The translations under genes were made by a program, and so were the position numbers. From NCBI GenBank assembly GCA_964520905.1, contig CAZFQL010000003.1:186001-250000 (forward strand): a stretch of DNA of 64,000 bases, in the 5' to 3' direction. A model generated the notes under the pieces. That model saw only the letters and a program-made list of their open reading frames with translations, searched no databases and was not told the DNA's origin. Below, piece after piece: positions 37,179 through 47,416 of the stretch. This DNA is from JAGVIE01 sp964520905 (GTDB lineage: Bacteria; Bacteroidota; Ignavibacteria; UBA10030; SZUA-254). The stretch's first letter is position 1. Every line of letters starts with the position of its first letter.

Positions 37179-38159
37179 ATGAAAAAGGTTTTAGTTACAG
37201 GTGCCGGAGGATTCATCGGCAGTCATTTAACAGAAGAGTTGGTTAAAAAAGGATACCAAGTCAGGGCATTTGTTCGCTACAACAGTCGGAACAATTGGGG
37301 GCATTTGGAATCCCTTGACAAATCAATTTTGGATCATCTCGAGATTACGACCGGTGATATTACAGATCCGTTTTTTGTGGATAAGGCTGTTGAAGGAACG
37401 GATGCGGTATTTCATCTTGCGGCGTTAATCGCTATTCCATATTCATATGTCGCTCCTGAGAATTTTGTTAATGTCAATATCAACGGAACATTGAATATTC
37501 TTAAAGCGGCGCTGCATCATAATGTTACACGAGTCATTCATACATCGACATCGGAGACATACGGTACCGCCCTTTACACACCGATCAATGAACTGCATCC
37601 TCTTCAGGCGCAATCGCCGTATGCAGCTACGAAAATCGGCGCCGATAAATTAGCTGAGAGTTTTCACTTGTCGTTCGGTTTGCCGGTATCTATTGTCCGG
37701 CCCTTCAATACTTATGGTCCGAGGCAGTCTGCACGCGCCATAATCCCAACATTGATCAGTCAGATATTGAGCGAGCAAAATCTTATCAAGGTCGGTTCAT
37801 TACATCCGGTTCGTGATTTTACTTTCGTGAAGGATACGGTAAATGGTTTCATCAGTGCTGCAATGTCAGATGGATCGATCGGTAAAGTGACGAATCTCGG
37901 GACCGGGTCCGGTATCTCGATCGGCGATCTGGCAAAAAAAATAAAAACACTATTAGGAAAAGAAAAAGAGATTGTTGTTGATGACCAAAGAATCCGGCCT
38001 GAAAACAGCGAAGTATTAAAATTGATATGCGATAATTCGATGGCAAAAAATATCCTCGGCTGGTCACCGGCATATTCCATAGATGAAGGATTGGTGAAAA
38101 CCATCGATTATATCAAAGACAATCTTAAGTATTACAAAACGAATATATATAATATCTAG
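37179..38159 (+). CDS. NAD-dependent sugar-nucleotide 4,6-dehydratase-like SDR (LegB type)
   Basis: The 326-residue SDR has TGAGGFIGSH, an early FVRYNSRNNWGHLE segment close to that of LegB-type dehydratases, TSTSETYGTA and SPYAATKIGAD (YxxxK). LegB converts a GlcNAc nucleotide to the 4-keto-6-deoxy form on the way to legionaminic acid, but the rest of that pathway is absent, so another 6-deoxy-4-keto sugar is more likely. AGGAG lies 10 nt before the ATG. The stop codon TAG overlaps the ribosome binding site of the next gene (AGGAG 38158-38162), so the two are probably co-translated. Confidence 0.75.
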   Translation: MKKVLVTGAGGFIGSHLTEELVKKGYQVRAFVRYNSRNNWGHLESLDKSILDHLEITTGDITDPFFVDKAVEGTDAVFHLAALIAIPYSYVAPENFVNVNINGTLNILKAALHHNVTRVIHTSTSETYGTALYTPINELHPLQAQSPYAATKIGADKLAESFHLSFGLPVSIVRPFNTYGPRQSARAIIPTLISQILSEQNLIKVGSLHPVRDFTFVKDTVNGFISAAMSDGSIGKVTNLGTGSGISIGDLAKKIKTLLGKEKEIVVDDQRIRPENSEVLKLICDNSMAKNILGWSPAYSIDEGLVKTIDYIKDNLKYYKTNIYNI

Positions 38160-38167
38160 GAGATAAC

Positions 38168-38866
38168 ATGCAGGCTATATTGGTAGCTGGAGGGCAGGGA
38201 AAAAGACTTCAGCCATATACGTTGGTCATCCCCAAACCGCTGATTCCCATAAAGGATGAACCTATTATGGAGGTGATTGTCAAGCAATTGGCAAAAAATG
38301 GGTTCAAACAGATTCATATGTGTATCGGTTATTTTGGCGAGCTGCTTCAAACATTTTTTGGAGATGGTTCAAAGTACAAACTTAAAATAACGTATTCGAA
38401 AGAAACAAAACCGCTCGGAACGATCGGGCCATTAACTTTAATCGAATCTCTGGATGATGATTTTTTAGTCATGAATGGAGACACATTGTCCGATATGAAT
38501 TATAAAGAGCTTCTAAAGAAGCATAAACTCTCGAAGAGTGCGCTGACAATTGCAACATTTTCGAAAAAAGTGAAAATCGAACTGGGTATTTTGGAATACA
38601 ATAGTGATCGGAGTTTAAAAGATTACATAGAAAAACCTACACTGTCATATGAAGTCAGTACGGGAATTTACGCACTCAATAAAAAGGTCGTCAAGCTTTT
38701 GAAATATAATGAATATTTTGATTTTCCATCTCTCGTTAAGCTGCTGCTTAAGAAGGGGATGAAAGTCAACACAGTGCACCACGATGGGATCTGGCACGAT
38801 TTGGGAAGTATTGAAAGTTTTGAATCCGCTCTTATAGATTATGATAAAATGAAAATCAATGGTTGA
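38168..38866 (+). CDS. Sugar-1-phosphate nucleotidyltransferase
   Basis: The 232-residue protein is a minimal nucleotidyltransferase: LVAGGQGKRLQPYTLVIPKP (residues 5-24), VMNGDTLSDMN with the metal-binding aspartate, and a C-terminal WHDLGSIESFESAL. It lacks the left-handed helix domain found in longer relatives. It should activate a sugar-1-phosphate with an NTP, perhaps the substrate of the upstream dehydratase (GDP-linked in the legionaminic pathway). The nucleotide is not decidable here. It overlaps the next SDR gene by 8 nt. Confidence 0.85.
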   Translation: MQAILVAGGQGKRLQPYTLVIPKPLIPIKDEPIMEVIVKQLAKNGFKQIHMCIGYFGELLQTFFGDGSKYKLKITYSKETKPLGTIGPLTLIESLDDDFLVMNGDTLSDMNYKELLKKHKLSKSALTIATFSKKVKIELGILEYNSDRSLKDYIEKPTLSYEVSTGIYALNKKVVKLLKYNEYFDFPSLVKLLLKKGMKVNTVHHDGIWHDLGSIESFESALIDYDKMKING

Positions 38867-39818
38867 TGATTTCCAAAAGCAAATGACCCCCCAACAAAAA
38901 ATATTGATCCTTGGAGCAAACGGCTTCATTGGACGCAGACTCTGTGGTATTTTATCGGAGAATAAACATCAAGTAATTACGGCGGATATCACGGGTCAAG
39001 TGGATGTCTCCATTGATGCACTTGACAAAGCGCATGTGTTTGAAACAATAAACCGATACAAACCTGATTGCATAGTGAATCTTTTAGGTTATACCGACAA
39101 TGAACATCCGGATAGAATTTATGAAACCAATATTTTACCTTTTATTTATATTGCAACTGCGCTTACAAAGTTAAAACTGAAGACTCGCGTGGTAATAGTC
39201 AGTTCAGCTGCGGAATATGGAGATTCTGATTCAACCGATGGATCTTTAAAAGAAAATGATCCCAAAAAGCCGGTCTCACATTATGGCGCGGCAAAGTTCG
39301 TGCAAACGATGATAGGTCAACTCTACAACGTTCAGCAAAAGATAGACGTCGTAGTTGCGCGTCCATTTAATATTATAGGAAACGGAATGAGTGCGAAACT
39401 GGTGCCGGCATGTTTCGTAGAGCAATTTCTTAAACATTCAGAGGCTCATAAGATTGCGATAATAAAAACCAAAAATCTTGACACAATGAGAGATTTTCTG
39501 TCTCTTGACGATGTAGTCAGAGGATTGTACAAGGTTATCAAGGTTGGTCGGTCGGGTGAAGTATATAATATATGTTCGGGAAAAGGTGTCAGTATACGAA
39601 CAATGTTTTCGATGGTGGCGAAAGAATTTTCCGGTATTAATTATGAAATATCGGAAGATATTTCTGACAGAGAAAAGAACGTAATAATGAACAGTGTTGG
39701 TAATAATTCAAAATTAAAAGAATTAGAATGGAAACAGGAAGACAGCCTTGAAACAGTGATTCGGAATCTCATATCGGAGAAAAAGAAAAATCCTCATATC
39801 GGTAATATTTATTTATGA
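38859..39818 (+). CDS. NAD-dependent epimerase/dehydratase-family SDR
   Basis: The 319-residue protein has ILGANGFIGRRL near its N-terminus, VSSAAEYGDSD and SHYGAAKFVQ (YxxxK), then ARPFNIIGNGM. It is a complete extended SDR but I cannot assign it to one reaction. In position, after a dehydratase and a nucleotidyltransferase, it may reduce or epimerise the 4-keto intermediate. It overlaps neighbours on both sides (8 and 4 nt). Confidence 0.75.
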   Translation: MVDDFQKQMTPQQKILILGANGFIGRRLCGILSENKHQVITADITGQVDVSIDALDKAHVFETINRYKPDCIVNLLGYTDNEHPDRIYETNILPFIYIATALTKLKLKTRVVIVSSAAEYGDSDSTDGSLKENDPKKPVSHYGAAKFVQTMIGQLYNVQQKIDVVVARPFNIIGNGMSAKLVPACFVEQFLKHSEAHKIAIIKTKNLDTMRDFLSLDDVVRGLYKVIKVGRSGEVYNICSGKGVSIRTMFSMVAKEFSGINYEISEDISDREKNVIMNSVGNNSKLKELEWKQEDSLETVIRNLISEKKKNPHIGNIYL

Positions 39819-41074
39819 GGGTATTGCTTGTAAATAAATTCTGTTTTATTAAGGGCGGTGATTCGACCTACATGTTCAATCTTGCCGAATTGCTTCAACA
39901 ACATGGGCATTCGATATCTTATTTCTCCATGCACCATCCTAATAATAAAATTACTGCTTTTGAGAAATACTTTGTAGATGAAATAGATTTCATCGAAGTG
40001 AACCGTAACAAGACAATTCGTAACGGTATGAAGGTTTTGTCTCGTACGATTTACTCTCATCAGGCGAGAAAAAATATAGCAAAATTGATTGAAGACGTAA
40101 AACCCGATATCGCGCATCTTCATAATATACATGCACAGATCACGCCTTCCATTCTCTATGAATTCCATAAGCATGACATACCTGTATTCTGGACTCTGCA
40201 CGATTATCAATGGATATGTCCGAATACTAATATGGTATCTCACGAAGAGATTTGCGAATCATGCAAGGGGAACAGGTTTTTTCAATGTACTATTAAAAAA
40301 TGTAAGAAAGATTCAAGGAGCGCGAGTTTTGTTGCAACATTGGAAGCGGTGGTACACGATTTACTTGGAATGAAAAATTTGGTTTCAGAATATATCGCGC
40401 CGAGTGAATTCTTAATCAGCAAATTCGTAGAGTTCGGCTGGAGTCCGAAGCGAATACATCATCTTCCGTATTTCCTGGCAAAGGAAAAATTTATATACGA
40501 TGGAAAAGTTTCCGGCAATTATGCCTTATATATCGGTCGTTTGGAAAGCTACAAAGGAGTGAAAACGCTTCTCAGGGCTGCATCGATCGCAAAAGAAATA
40601 CCACTTAAGATTGTAGGTGAGGGTACAGAGAAAAATTCACTGCTGGATTTTTGTAGAGAATCGAATTTGACGAACGTCGAATTTGTCGGTTATCTGTCCG
40701 GTGAAAAATTAAACCAGATGCTTCACAATTGCGGGTATGTAATTGTACCTTCTGAATGGTACGAGAATTATCCTTATGCGGTGATGGAGGCGATGGCGGC
40801 GGGCAAAGCGGTAATTGCTTCAAGATTGGGAGGCTTACCTGAAATGATTGAGGATGGTATTACGGGTTATTTATTTACCCCTTGGGATGAAAAAGATCTT
40901 GCTCATAAAATGCGTATTATCTATAGCGATAATTTATTGCGTAATAAAATGGGCAGCGCCGGCAGAGATCGCGCTCAAATATTATATGATCAAGAATTCC
41001 ATTATGAAAAAATAATGGAAATCTATTCGAGAAAAGTGCTTAATAATAATATACCGAAAGGAATTACTTTGTGA
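39815..41074 (+). CDS. GT4-type glycosyltransferase
   Basis: The 419-residue GT-B protein opens MRVLLVNKFCFIKGGDSTYM with the acceptor-side glycine loop. It has HLHNIHAQITP and FWTLHDYQWICPNTNM, and a four-cysteine knuckle (CESCKGNRFFQCTIKKC) seen in a subgroup of GT4 enzymes. The donor half has ALYIGRLESYKGVKTLL and ENYPYAVMEAMAAGKAV with E-x7-E. It overlaps flanking genes by 4 nt at both ends. Sugar unknown. Confidence 0.88.
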   Translation: MRVLLVNKFCFIKGGDSTYMFNLAELLQQHGHSISYFSMHHPNNKITAFEKYFVDEIDFIEVNRNKTIRNGMKVLSRTIYSHQARKNIAKLIEDVKPDIAHLHNIHAQITPSILYEFHKHDIPVFWTLHDYQWICPNTNMVSHEEICESCKGNRFFQCTIKKCKKDSRSASFVATLEAVVHDLLGMKNLVSEYIAPSEFLISKFVEFGWSPKRIHHLPYFLAKEKFIYDGKVSGNYALYIGRLESYKGVKTLLRAASIAKEIPLKIVGEGTEKNSLLDFCRESNLTNVEFVGYLSGEKLNQMLHNCGYVIVPSEWYENYPYAVMEAMAAGKAVIASRLGGLPEMIEDGITGYLFTPWDEKDLAHKMRIIYSDNLLRNKMGSAGRDRAQILYDQEFHYEKIMEIYSRKVLNNNIPKGITL

Positions 41075-41973
41075 AAAAAATTTATATAGCCGGATGTGGA
41101 GGAATGCTCGGGGAAGCTTTTCATAAGCAATATCAGGATAAATATATATTAAAGTGTACCGATATCGATGTAAATGAAGAGTGGTTAAATTATTGCGATA
41201 TTCGGGACTTTGAATCATATAAAAAAGATGTAGAAGATTTCCGGCCCGATTATCTTTTTCACTTAGGCGCCTTTACTGATCTTGAATTTTGCGAGCTTCA
41301 CCCTGAGGAAACATACGAAACAAATACAATTTCAGTTGAGCATGCCGTTGATATTGCAAACCGGTTAAATATCCCCTTGCTATATATAAGTACGGCGGGC
41401 ATTTTCGATGGAAAGAAGGATGTGTACGATGATTGGGATACACCTAATCCGTTGGGACATTATGCCAGATCAAAATATGCGGGAGAACTTTTTGTAAAGG
41501 ATCATTCTCGTCGGTATCTCATTTGTCGAGCAGGGTGGATGATGGGCGGTGGGCCAAGGAAAGATAAAAAATTTGTCCAGAAAATTATAAAACAAATTAA
41601 AGAAGGCAAAAAAGAATTATTTATTGTTAATGATAAACTTGGGACTCCGACCTATACTCATGATTTTGCGATGAATGTAATGAAATTATTGGAGAACAAT
41701 CGTTTTGGGTTATATAATATGGTCTGTGGGGGTATAACAGCGCGTTTGGAAGTCGCGTCAGAAATGGTAAAGATTTTGAAAAGGGAAAATGAGATTAAAA
41801 TAACGGAAGTTTCATCCAAATATTTTTCAGATGAATACTTCGCAGATCGACCAGCATCGGAAAGGTTGTTGAATAGACGTTTGGATTTACAAAAGATGAA
41901 TATTATGCGAAATTGGAAAATCACCCTTAATGAATATTTGGAAATATATTTTAAAGATTTTTTTAATAAGTAA
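41071..41973 (+). CDS. RmlD-like sugar-nucleotide reductase
   Basis: The 300-residue SDR starts at GTG 41071, overlapping the previous stop (GTGA), with AAAGGA eight nt before it. It has the RmlD pattern: GCGGMLGEAF, 'LFHLGAFTDLEFCE', YISTAGIFDG and GHYARSKYAGE (YxxxK), then VNDKLGTPTYTHDFA. RmlD reduces dTDP-4-dehydrorhamnose; as RmlA, RmlB and RmlC are absent here, it may reduce another 4-keto sugar made by the cluster. It ends the tightly packed block. Confidence 0.8.
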   Translation: MKKIYIAGCGGMLGEAFHKQYQDKYILKCTDIDVNEEWLNYCDIRDFESYKKDVEDFRPDYLFHLGAFTDLEFCELHPEETYETNTISVEHAVDIANRLNIPLLYISTAGIFDGKKDVYDDWDTPNPLGHYARSKYAGELFVKDHSRRYLICRAGWMMGGGPRKDKKFVQKIIKQIKEGKKELFIVNDKLGTPTYTHDFAMNVMKLLENNRFGLYNMVCGGITARLEVASEMVKILKRENEIKITEVSSKYFSDEYFADRPASERLLNRRLDLQKMNIMRNWKITLNEYLEIYFKDFFNK

Positions 41974-42501
41974 TAACTTATACAGGATAAATCGTCTTTG
42001 CACGAATCAATAAAAAAGACTTCTGACAAATCACTCTAATCATTCAACCCAAGATGTTTAACGGAAACATAGTTATCTTCAAATTTGCTGCTGTGCATCG
42101 AACGAGAAAATCAGGAATAAATCAATAAAATTCCTTGATTATCTGCTGTTCGTTTCTTAAATTAATATACACTACATCGATAGAATTATCTGCTCTCTGT
42201 ACCAATTACTTTGACCACTCGAATCTTTATTGGTGGTGTATTTATAAAAGTTTTGTATGCGTAAAATTAATGGTCATTATTTATGCTCAGATCGTTCGAT
42301 GATGTCGGAAATAATCCTTTAGGGAGATCTATTAATATATTCTAACATCAGAAGTCTTCCTTGTTTATTTCACGATAAGGGAGGTCAGAATCCATAAATT
42401 TAAGAATTAAGAAATTGAACTATTTTTGATAATCAATTGTTTTAGTCTTTATTCTCCACTATCCAGTAAATGGGCAATTTATGAGTTTTGTTAATGTTTT
42501 C
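41974..42501. other. Non-coding stretch inside the EPS locus
   Basis: About 530 A/T-rich bases separate the RmlD-like gene from the large repeat protein. I see neither a gene nor a convincing hairpin; promoter sequences are likely but not identifiable. Confidence 0.4.
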
Positions 42502-45500
42502 ATGAAACGATTCATAGGAATTATATTTCTATTCATCGCTGTTATCAATATTCTCGAAGCAGCGGAACCCAATCCGGGAGATTTTAGGACGAAGCAATCC
42601 GGTAATTGGAACGATCCCGGAACATGGCAGGTGTACGATTTGACATCGATGACATGGGTTGATTCGACTGTCACACCGGGAATTGAGAACACGGTTTACA
42701 TTGAAAATACAATGACTGTCACGCTAACCCGTGATGAAAGGTGTAATAACCTTTATCTTTATGCAAATAATTTTCAGAACCGAATAGTCACTGAATCATA
42801 CACCCTTGGTGTGAACGGCAAACTATCAGCGTACATTGATCCGGCTCCGGGTCGTCCGATAGGAGTTTTACCTTTCACTTCTTACTGGATCAACACGAGC
42901 GGCGGAGGAAAAATATCATTAGTTGGAACAAGCCGTGTGATTACGATGCCCGGTGAATGGGGCGATGATCCACCCGGGTGGAGATTAGAGGTTGCATTGA
43001 ATCCGGGTGAGACGGGTATCTTCAATACGAGTCTCAAAGCCGCACATATCACGATTGCCTCCGGTACAGTTGCCTTCACGCTTGCTAATTCATTTCGGCC
43101 CGATAGTGGGCGGGGAATAGGAACTTTGACTATCAATCCGGGCGCCACCTTACGACTCAAAGCAGGCGTACTTCAAAGGTGGGATTTTGCAAATATAAAT
43201 TCACACTTCGGAAAATTGGAGGTAAACGGTAGACTTGTCTATGACAGTACGGTAGTTGGTACTATAGGAGCGACAACAATCAATTTTAACGGCATAGTTG
43301 AGTATGCCGCCAACGGCGCCCAGACATTAGTTACACGTGGTGCCAATAGCTATGGCGCCAATCCAAACATATACACAAATTTAAAGTTGAGTGGATCGGG
43401 TACAAAGACGCTCGGTTTGAATACAACGGTTAATGGGATATTAACGCTGGCAGGTACAGCCGGTTTATCACTTGATGCCTACACGCTGACCTATGGCAAT
43501 TCATCAACACTTGAGTACGCAGGTTCAAGTATTCAAACAACCACCAATGCTGAATTTCCATCTTCAGGCGCTGCGGCAAATCTGAGAATAAACAATCCAA
43601 ATGGTATAGCCCTTCATGCAACGAGAATACTAACAGGTCAGCTTGATCTCACCGATGGGAATATCAATACAGGTGCTAATACATTGGCATTGAGCAGCAC
43701 GGGTACGGTAGCGAGAACAGCGGGACATGTAAATGGCAATTTAAATAAATCGATTGGAATTGGATCGCCGGTCGTTACCTATGAGATTGGAGATGCGGCA
43801 AACTATACACCGGTAGATTTATCATTTCATAGTGTAACCACTTCGGGGGATGTAACGGCAACAACAATACCGACTGAGCATCCTCAAATTGTATCATCGA
43901 CGATTGATTCGAATAAAAGCGTTAACCGTTATTGGACACTGACAAATGCAGGGACTGTTTATTCTTCTTATGATGCGGTCTTTCACTTTGTAAGTCCGGA
44001 TATCGATATCGGAACAAACACAAATAATGTGATAGCGGAGAAGTACGATGCACCGAGTTGGTCTAATGTAACTGTTGGGACAAGAACTTCAACAAGTACA
44101 CAGATAACAGGGTTGAATAATTTCAGTGATTATGCTATTGGTGAGATCAGAACATACTCAATAACAGCGACTACGGGGTTGCATGGAAATATTGCGCCAT
44201 CGGGTGCAGTGATGGTTGAATACGGAGATAACCAATCATTTATGATTCTTCCGGATGCAGGATATCATGTGGATAGTTTGTTTGTCGATGGTATTCATGT
44301 CGATTCAATATCAAGTTATACGTTCAATTATGTAACAGAGAACCACACGATACATGCTAACTTCTCTATCAACACCTATACAATTACATCATCGGTCGTC
44401 GGAAATGGAACGATTACACCATCAGGCGTAACATCGGTCAATCATGGAAGTAATCAATCATATGCATGGTCGGCAGACCCCGGTTACCATTTCAGTAATC
44501 TGTTAGTCGATGGGCTTCATCAAGACTCAACAAGTAGTTATACATTTAATAATATCGACCAGAATCATACCATTGAAGCAAGCTTTGCAATCAACACCTA
44601 TACACTAACCGTGAATGCAGTAAACGGAACGGTTACCAAGAATCCCGATCAGCCAACCTACAATCATGGAACATCGGTACAACTAACGGCGGTGCCATCT
44701 ACCGGTTATCACTTCGTGAATTGGAGTGACGATTTGAGCGGTACGGATAATCCCGAAGTGATCATGATGGATGGAAATAAGACTGTCACGGCAAATTTTG
44801 CTATAACAACATATACTGTCACAGCAAGTGCCGGATCGAACGGAAATATAACTCCGTCCGGATTAATTATAGTGAATTCGGGTACCGATCAATCGTTCAT
44901 CATTAGCGCTTCATCCAATTATCATATATCGGATGTTTTGGTTGATGGTGTTTCTGTTGGTGCAGTCCCCGGTTATACATTTAATAATATTACAGCGAAC
45001 CATACAATATCAGCAATCTTTGCAATAACAACTTTTACTATCACATCAAGTGCCGGATCGAACGGAGATATAACACCGTCTGGATTAGTTATAGTGAATT
45101 CAGGTACCGATCAATCGTTTACCATAAGCGCTTCATCCAATTATCATGTGGCGGATGTTCTGGTCGATGGCATCTCTGTTGGTGCGGTCCCCGGTTATAC
45201 ATTTAATAATATTACAGCGAGCCATACAATATCAGCAAGCTTTGCAATCACATCTTACACAATCGAAGCGACTTCGGGTTCGAATGGAACAATCGATCCG
45301 AGCGGTTTAGTATCGGTGAATGTGGGTTCTGATCAAACATTCAACTTTAACCCGGCGCCATGCTATCAAGTCGCTGATGTCCTCGTTGACGGCGGCAGTA
45401 TCGGTGCGCCTGCAAACTACACGTTCACGAATGTACAGGCGAATCATACGATTCATGCAATGTTCGCGATGACCCAGTACACTCTCACGATCAATGTCAC

Positions 45501-47145
45501 AGGAAACGGTAGTGTAACGAAGAATCCGAATCAGTTGACATATACCTGCGGAACGCTTGTAGGACTCAAGGCGGTTGCAGGAAGTCATAGCTGGATATTC
45601 TCGACATGGGGCGGCGATGCTGGCGGAACAAATGACTCGGTGACGGTAACGATGAACGGCGATAAGACAGTCAGTGCGACATTCATAGAAGACCCGGCAT
45701 ATCAGGTGATGTACCGGAGCTTCCGTGCAGAGAGTCTTGCGTTGGATAGAGACAACAAAGGAAAGATAAACAAATATGTAAATCCATTGAAGCCGGTAAG
45801 ATCGAACTTCATCGCAAAATTGGGTGCAGATTCGATGAATGTAAATAGTCTGCATATGGAGTTTGGCTCAGGCATAGATACTACATTCCCATTCTACACA
45901 GTACCGCCATCGACAATAACACCGACAGTGGGCGATACGAAGTTGAAGAAGTGGGAGTTATCGTTTGGAACAGCGATGAATACCGGAGATTCAGTAGAAG
46001 TCCATGGTTTCGGTAATCAGGGTAAAGTCCAGAAGGTAACGAAGTATTACTGGGGACGCAGTACAACGATGTTCACCAGGAAAGCGAAGAAAGATCCGCT
46101 ATTCACAAGCAACTTGCTGTGCTTACCGATGCCGAACCGTGTTAACGCGTTGTATGAGACGTTCTACAATACTCAATACGGAGCCGATGGAATGGTTGTG
46201 GGTAAGAATTGGAAGTCACCTGTAGACAGTTCGAAGTACTATGGATGGTTCCAGACGCTGAAATACGGTGATGTGTTGAAGACACTTTATGTATCGAGAA
46301 CCACCCAGATGCATACCGGAGCAGCACGAGGCTTTGATAGACTTGATGGCGCTACAAAGGGACTCACGAAACAGCAGAAGACATTGCCGCCGACGAAGTT
46401 CAACAACAAGTTATTGGCAGATATGATAGCGTTGAAGTTGAACATCGTATCGAGTGCATGGGAATATACACCGATAGGGTATGGCGAGTTGAAGTATGAC
46501 GACGGCACGACGAATCCGTTGAACGGTATGATGTTGAAAGAGATAGCGTCCTACGGTGATTCGTTAATGATGGGCTGGTTAGTAGATTCGACATACATCA
46601 AGTCAGGCAGACCAGTTACAGTAAAAGTGCACAAGTTTGTTGGAGCCGATACATTTGCAGTATTAGGTAATGTAGTAGCGAAGATAGACAGTGCATTTGA
46701 AGGGAAAATAGATACGGTCAGCTTTGTGAGTGGTTTGAAGTACACAGGGTTCCGTAAGCTGATGGACGTATCGTACCTGAAAGCTAATCCCGGTGTAATA
46801 CCGTCGAAGATGATTGCCTTGGATAACAATTATACATCACAGGAGCCGGTAGAGTTCGCGTTGTATCAGAACTATCCGAATCCGTTCAACCCGACGACAA
46901 CGATACAGTTTGATTTGCCAATGGAAGCTCTGGTAACGTTGAAGATATACAACGTGCTTGGCCAGGAGATGGCGACAATACTGGATCGACAGGATATGAA
47001 TGAAGGAACGCAAGAGGTGCAGTTCAATGCGAATGAATTCTCCTCGGGTGTATACTTCTATCGCATCGTAGCCGAAGGAATGGATGAAGACGGCGCTACA
47101 ACGAACACTTACCAAACTGTAAAGAAGATGATGCTGGTGAAATGA
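42502..47145 (+). CDS. Giant T9SS cargo protein with seven InlB-type repeats
   Basis: I prefer ATG 42502 (MKRFIGIIFLFIAVINIL, a clean signal peptide) to the in-frame ATG at 42481; this gives 1,547 residues. After SGNWNDPGTWQVYD come beta-rich segments to about residue 550. Seven divergent InlB B-repeats (about 552-1062) follow, each opening with a 'YTITxxxG..G.I.PSG'-like strand. Repeats 4 and 5 are a recent 222-bp duplication. Residues about 1065-1450 form a separate domain I do not recognise. The C-terminus is the T9SS sorting domain (NYPNPFNPTTTIQFDLP; YNVLGQEM). It is likely a surface adhesin or structural protein, embedded in the EPS locus between sugar genes and glycosyltransferases. 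Binding partner unknown. Confidence 0.8.
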   Translation: MKRFIGIIFLFIAVINILEAAEPNPGDFRTKQSGNWNDPGTWQVYDLTSMTWVDSTVTPGIENTVYIENTMTVTLTRDERCNNLYLYANNFQNRIVTESYTLGVNGKLSAYIDPAPGRPIGVLPFTSYWINTSGGGKISLVGTSRVITMPGEWGDDPPGWRLEVALNPGETGIFNTSLKAAHITIASGTVAFTLANSFRPDSGRGIGTLTINPGATLRLKAGVLQRWDFANINSHFGKLEVNGRLVYDSTVVGTIGATTINFNGIVEYAANGAQTLVTRGANSYGANPNIYTNLKLSGSGTKTLGLNTTVNGILTLAGTAGLSLDAYTLTYGNSSTLEYAGSSIQTTTNAEFPSSGAAANLRINNPNGIALHATRILTGQLDLTDGNINTGANTLALSSTGTVARTAGHVNGNLNKSIGIGSPVVTYEIGDAANYTPVDLSFHSVTTSGDVTATTIPTEHPQIVSSTIDSNKSVNRYWTLTNAGTVYSSYDAVFHFVSPDIDIGTNTNNVIAEKYDAPSWSNVTVGTRTSTSTQITGLNNFSDYAIGEIRTYSITATTGLHGNIAPSGAVMVEYGDNQSFMILPDAGYHVDSLFVDGIHVDSISSYTFNYVTENHTIHANFSINTYTITSSVVGNGTITPSGVTSVNHGSNQSYAWSADPGYHFSNLLVDGLHQDSTSSYTFNNIDQNHTIEASFAINTYTLTVNAVNGTVTKNPDQPTYNHGTSVQLTAVPSTGYHFVNWSDDLSGTDNPEVIMMDGNKTVTANFAITTYTVTASAGSNGNITPSGLIIVNSGTDQSFIISASSNYHISDVLVDGVSVGAVPGYTFNNITANHTISAIFAITTFTITSSAGSNGDITPSGLVIVNSGTDQSFTISASSNYHVADVLVDGISVGAVPGYTFNNITASHTISASFAITSYTIEATSGSNGTIDPSGLVSVNVGSDQTFNFNPAPCYQVADVLVDGGSIGAPANYTFTNVQANHTIHAMFAMTQYTLTINVTGNGSVTKNPNQLTYTCGTLVGLKAVAGSHSWIFSTWGGDAGGTNDSVTVTMNGDKTVSATFIEDPAYQVMYRSFRAESLALDRDNKGKINKYVNPLKPVRSNFIAKLGADSMNVNSLHMEFGSGIDTTFPFYTVPPSTITPTVGDTKLKKWELSFGTAMNTGDSVEVHGFGNQGKVQKVTKYYWGRSTTMFTRKAKKDPLFTSNLLCLPMPNRVNALYETFYNTQYGADGMVVGKNWKSPVDSSKYYGWFQTLKYGDVLKTLYVSRTTQMHTGAARGFDRLDGATKGLTKQQKTLPPTKFNNKLLADMIALKLNIVSSAWEYTPIGYGELKYDDGTTNPLNGMMLKEIASYGDSLMMGWLVDSTYIKSGRPVTVKVHKFVGADTFAVLGNVVAKIDSAFEGKIDTVSFVSGLKYTGFRKLMDVSYLKANPGVIPSKMIALDNNYTSQEPVEFALYQNYPNPFNPTTTIQFDLPMEALVTLKIYNVLGQEMATILDRQDMNEGTQEVQFNANEFSSGVYFYRIVAEGMDEDGATTNTYQTVKKMMLVK
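44800..45243 (+). repeat. Tandem 222-bp coding duplication (repeats 4 and 5)
   Basis: Two in-frame 74-codon units (44800-45021 and 45022-45243) are nearly identical in DNA, including long identical runs such as the codons for GAVPGYTFNNITA. The other repeats in the protein are much more divergent. Confidence 0.85.
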
Positions 47146-47416
47146 GAAAATTTTTCCAGATAGTAGAGAAATAAAATAATAAATGGGTAAAATGGGTATC
47201 ATAAACTCTCATTTTCTAATAGAATATAGAGAATGATATTAAGTGTGATGTGCAGCAAATAATCATAATGGGCTCAGAAGTATCTTAATTTTGATAGAAT
47301 CACATAAGGATTATTAAAATCTCGGTGATTTGCCATCCTGTTATTCTTATTCAAAAATTTATTTAAATATTGTTCGAGTCGGGAGTAGTTTAAGTTACTT
47401 TATTGTTAGTAAATAA

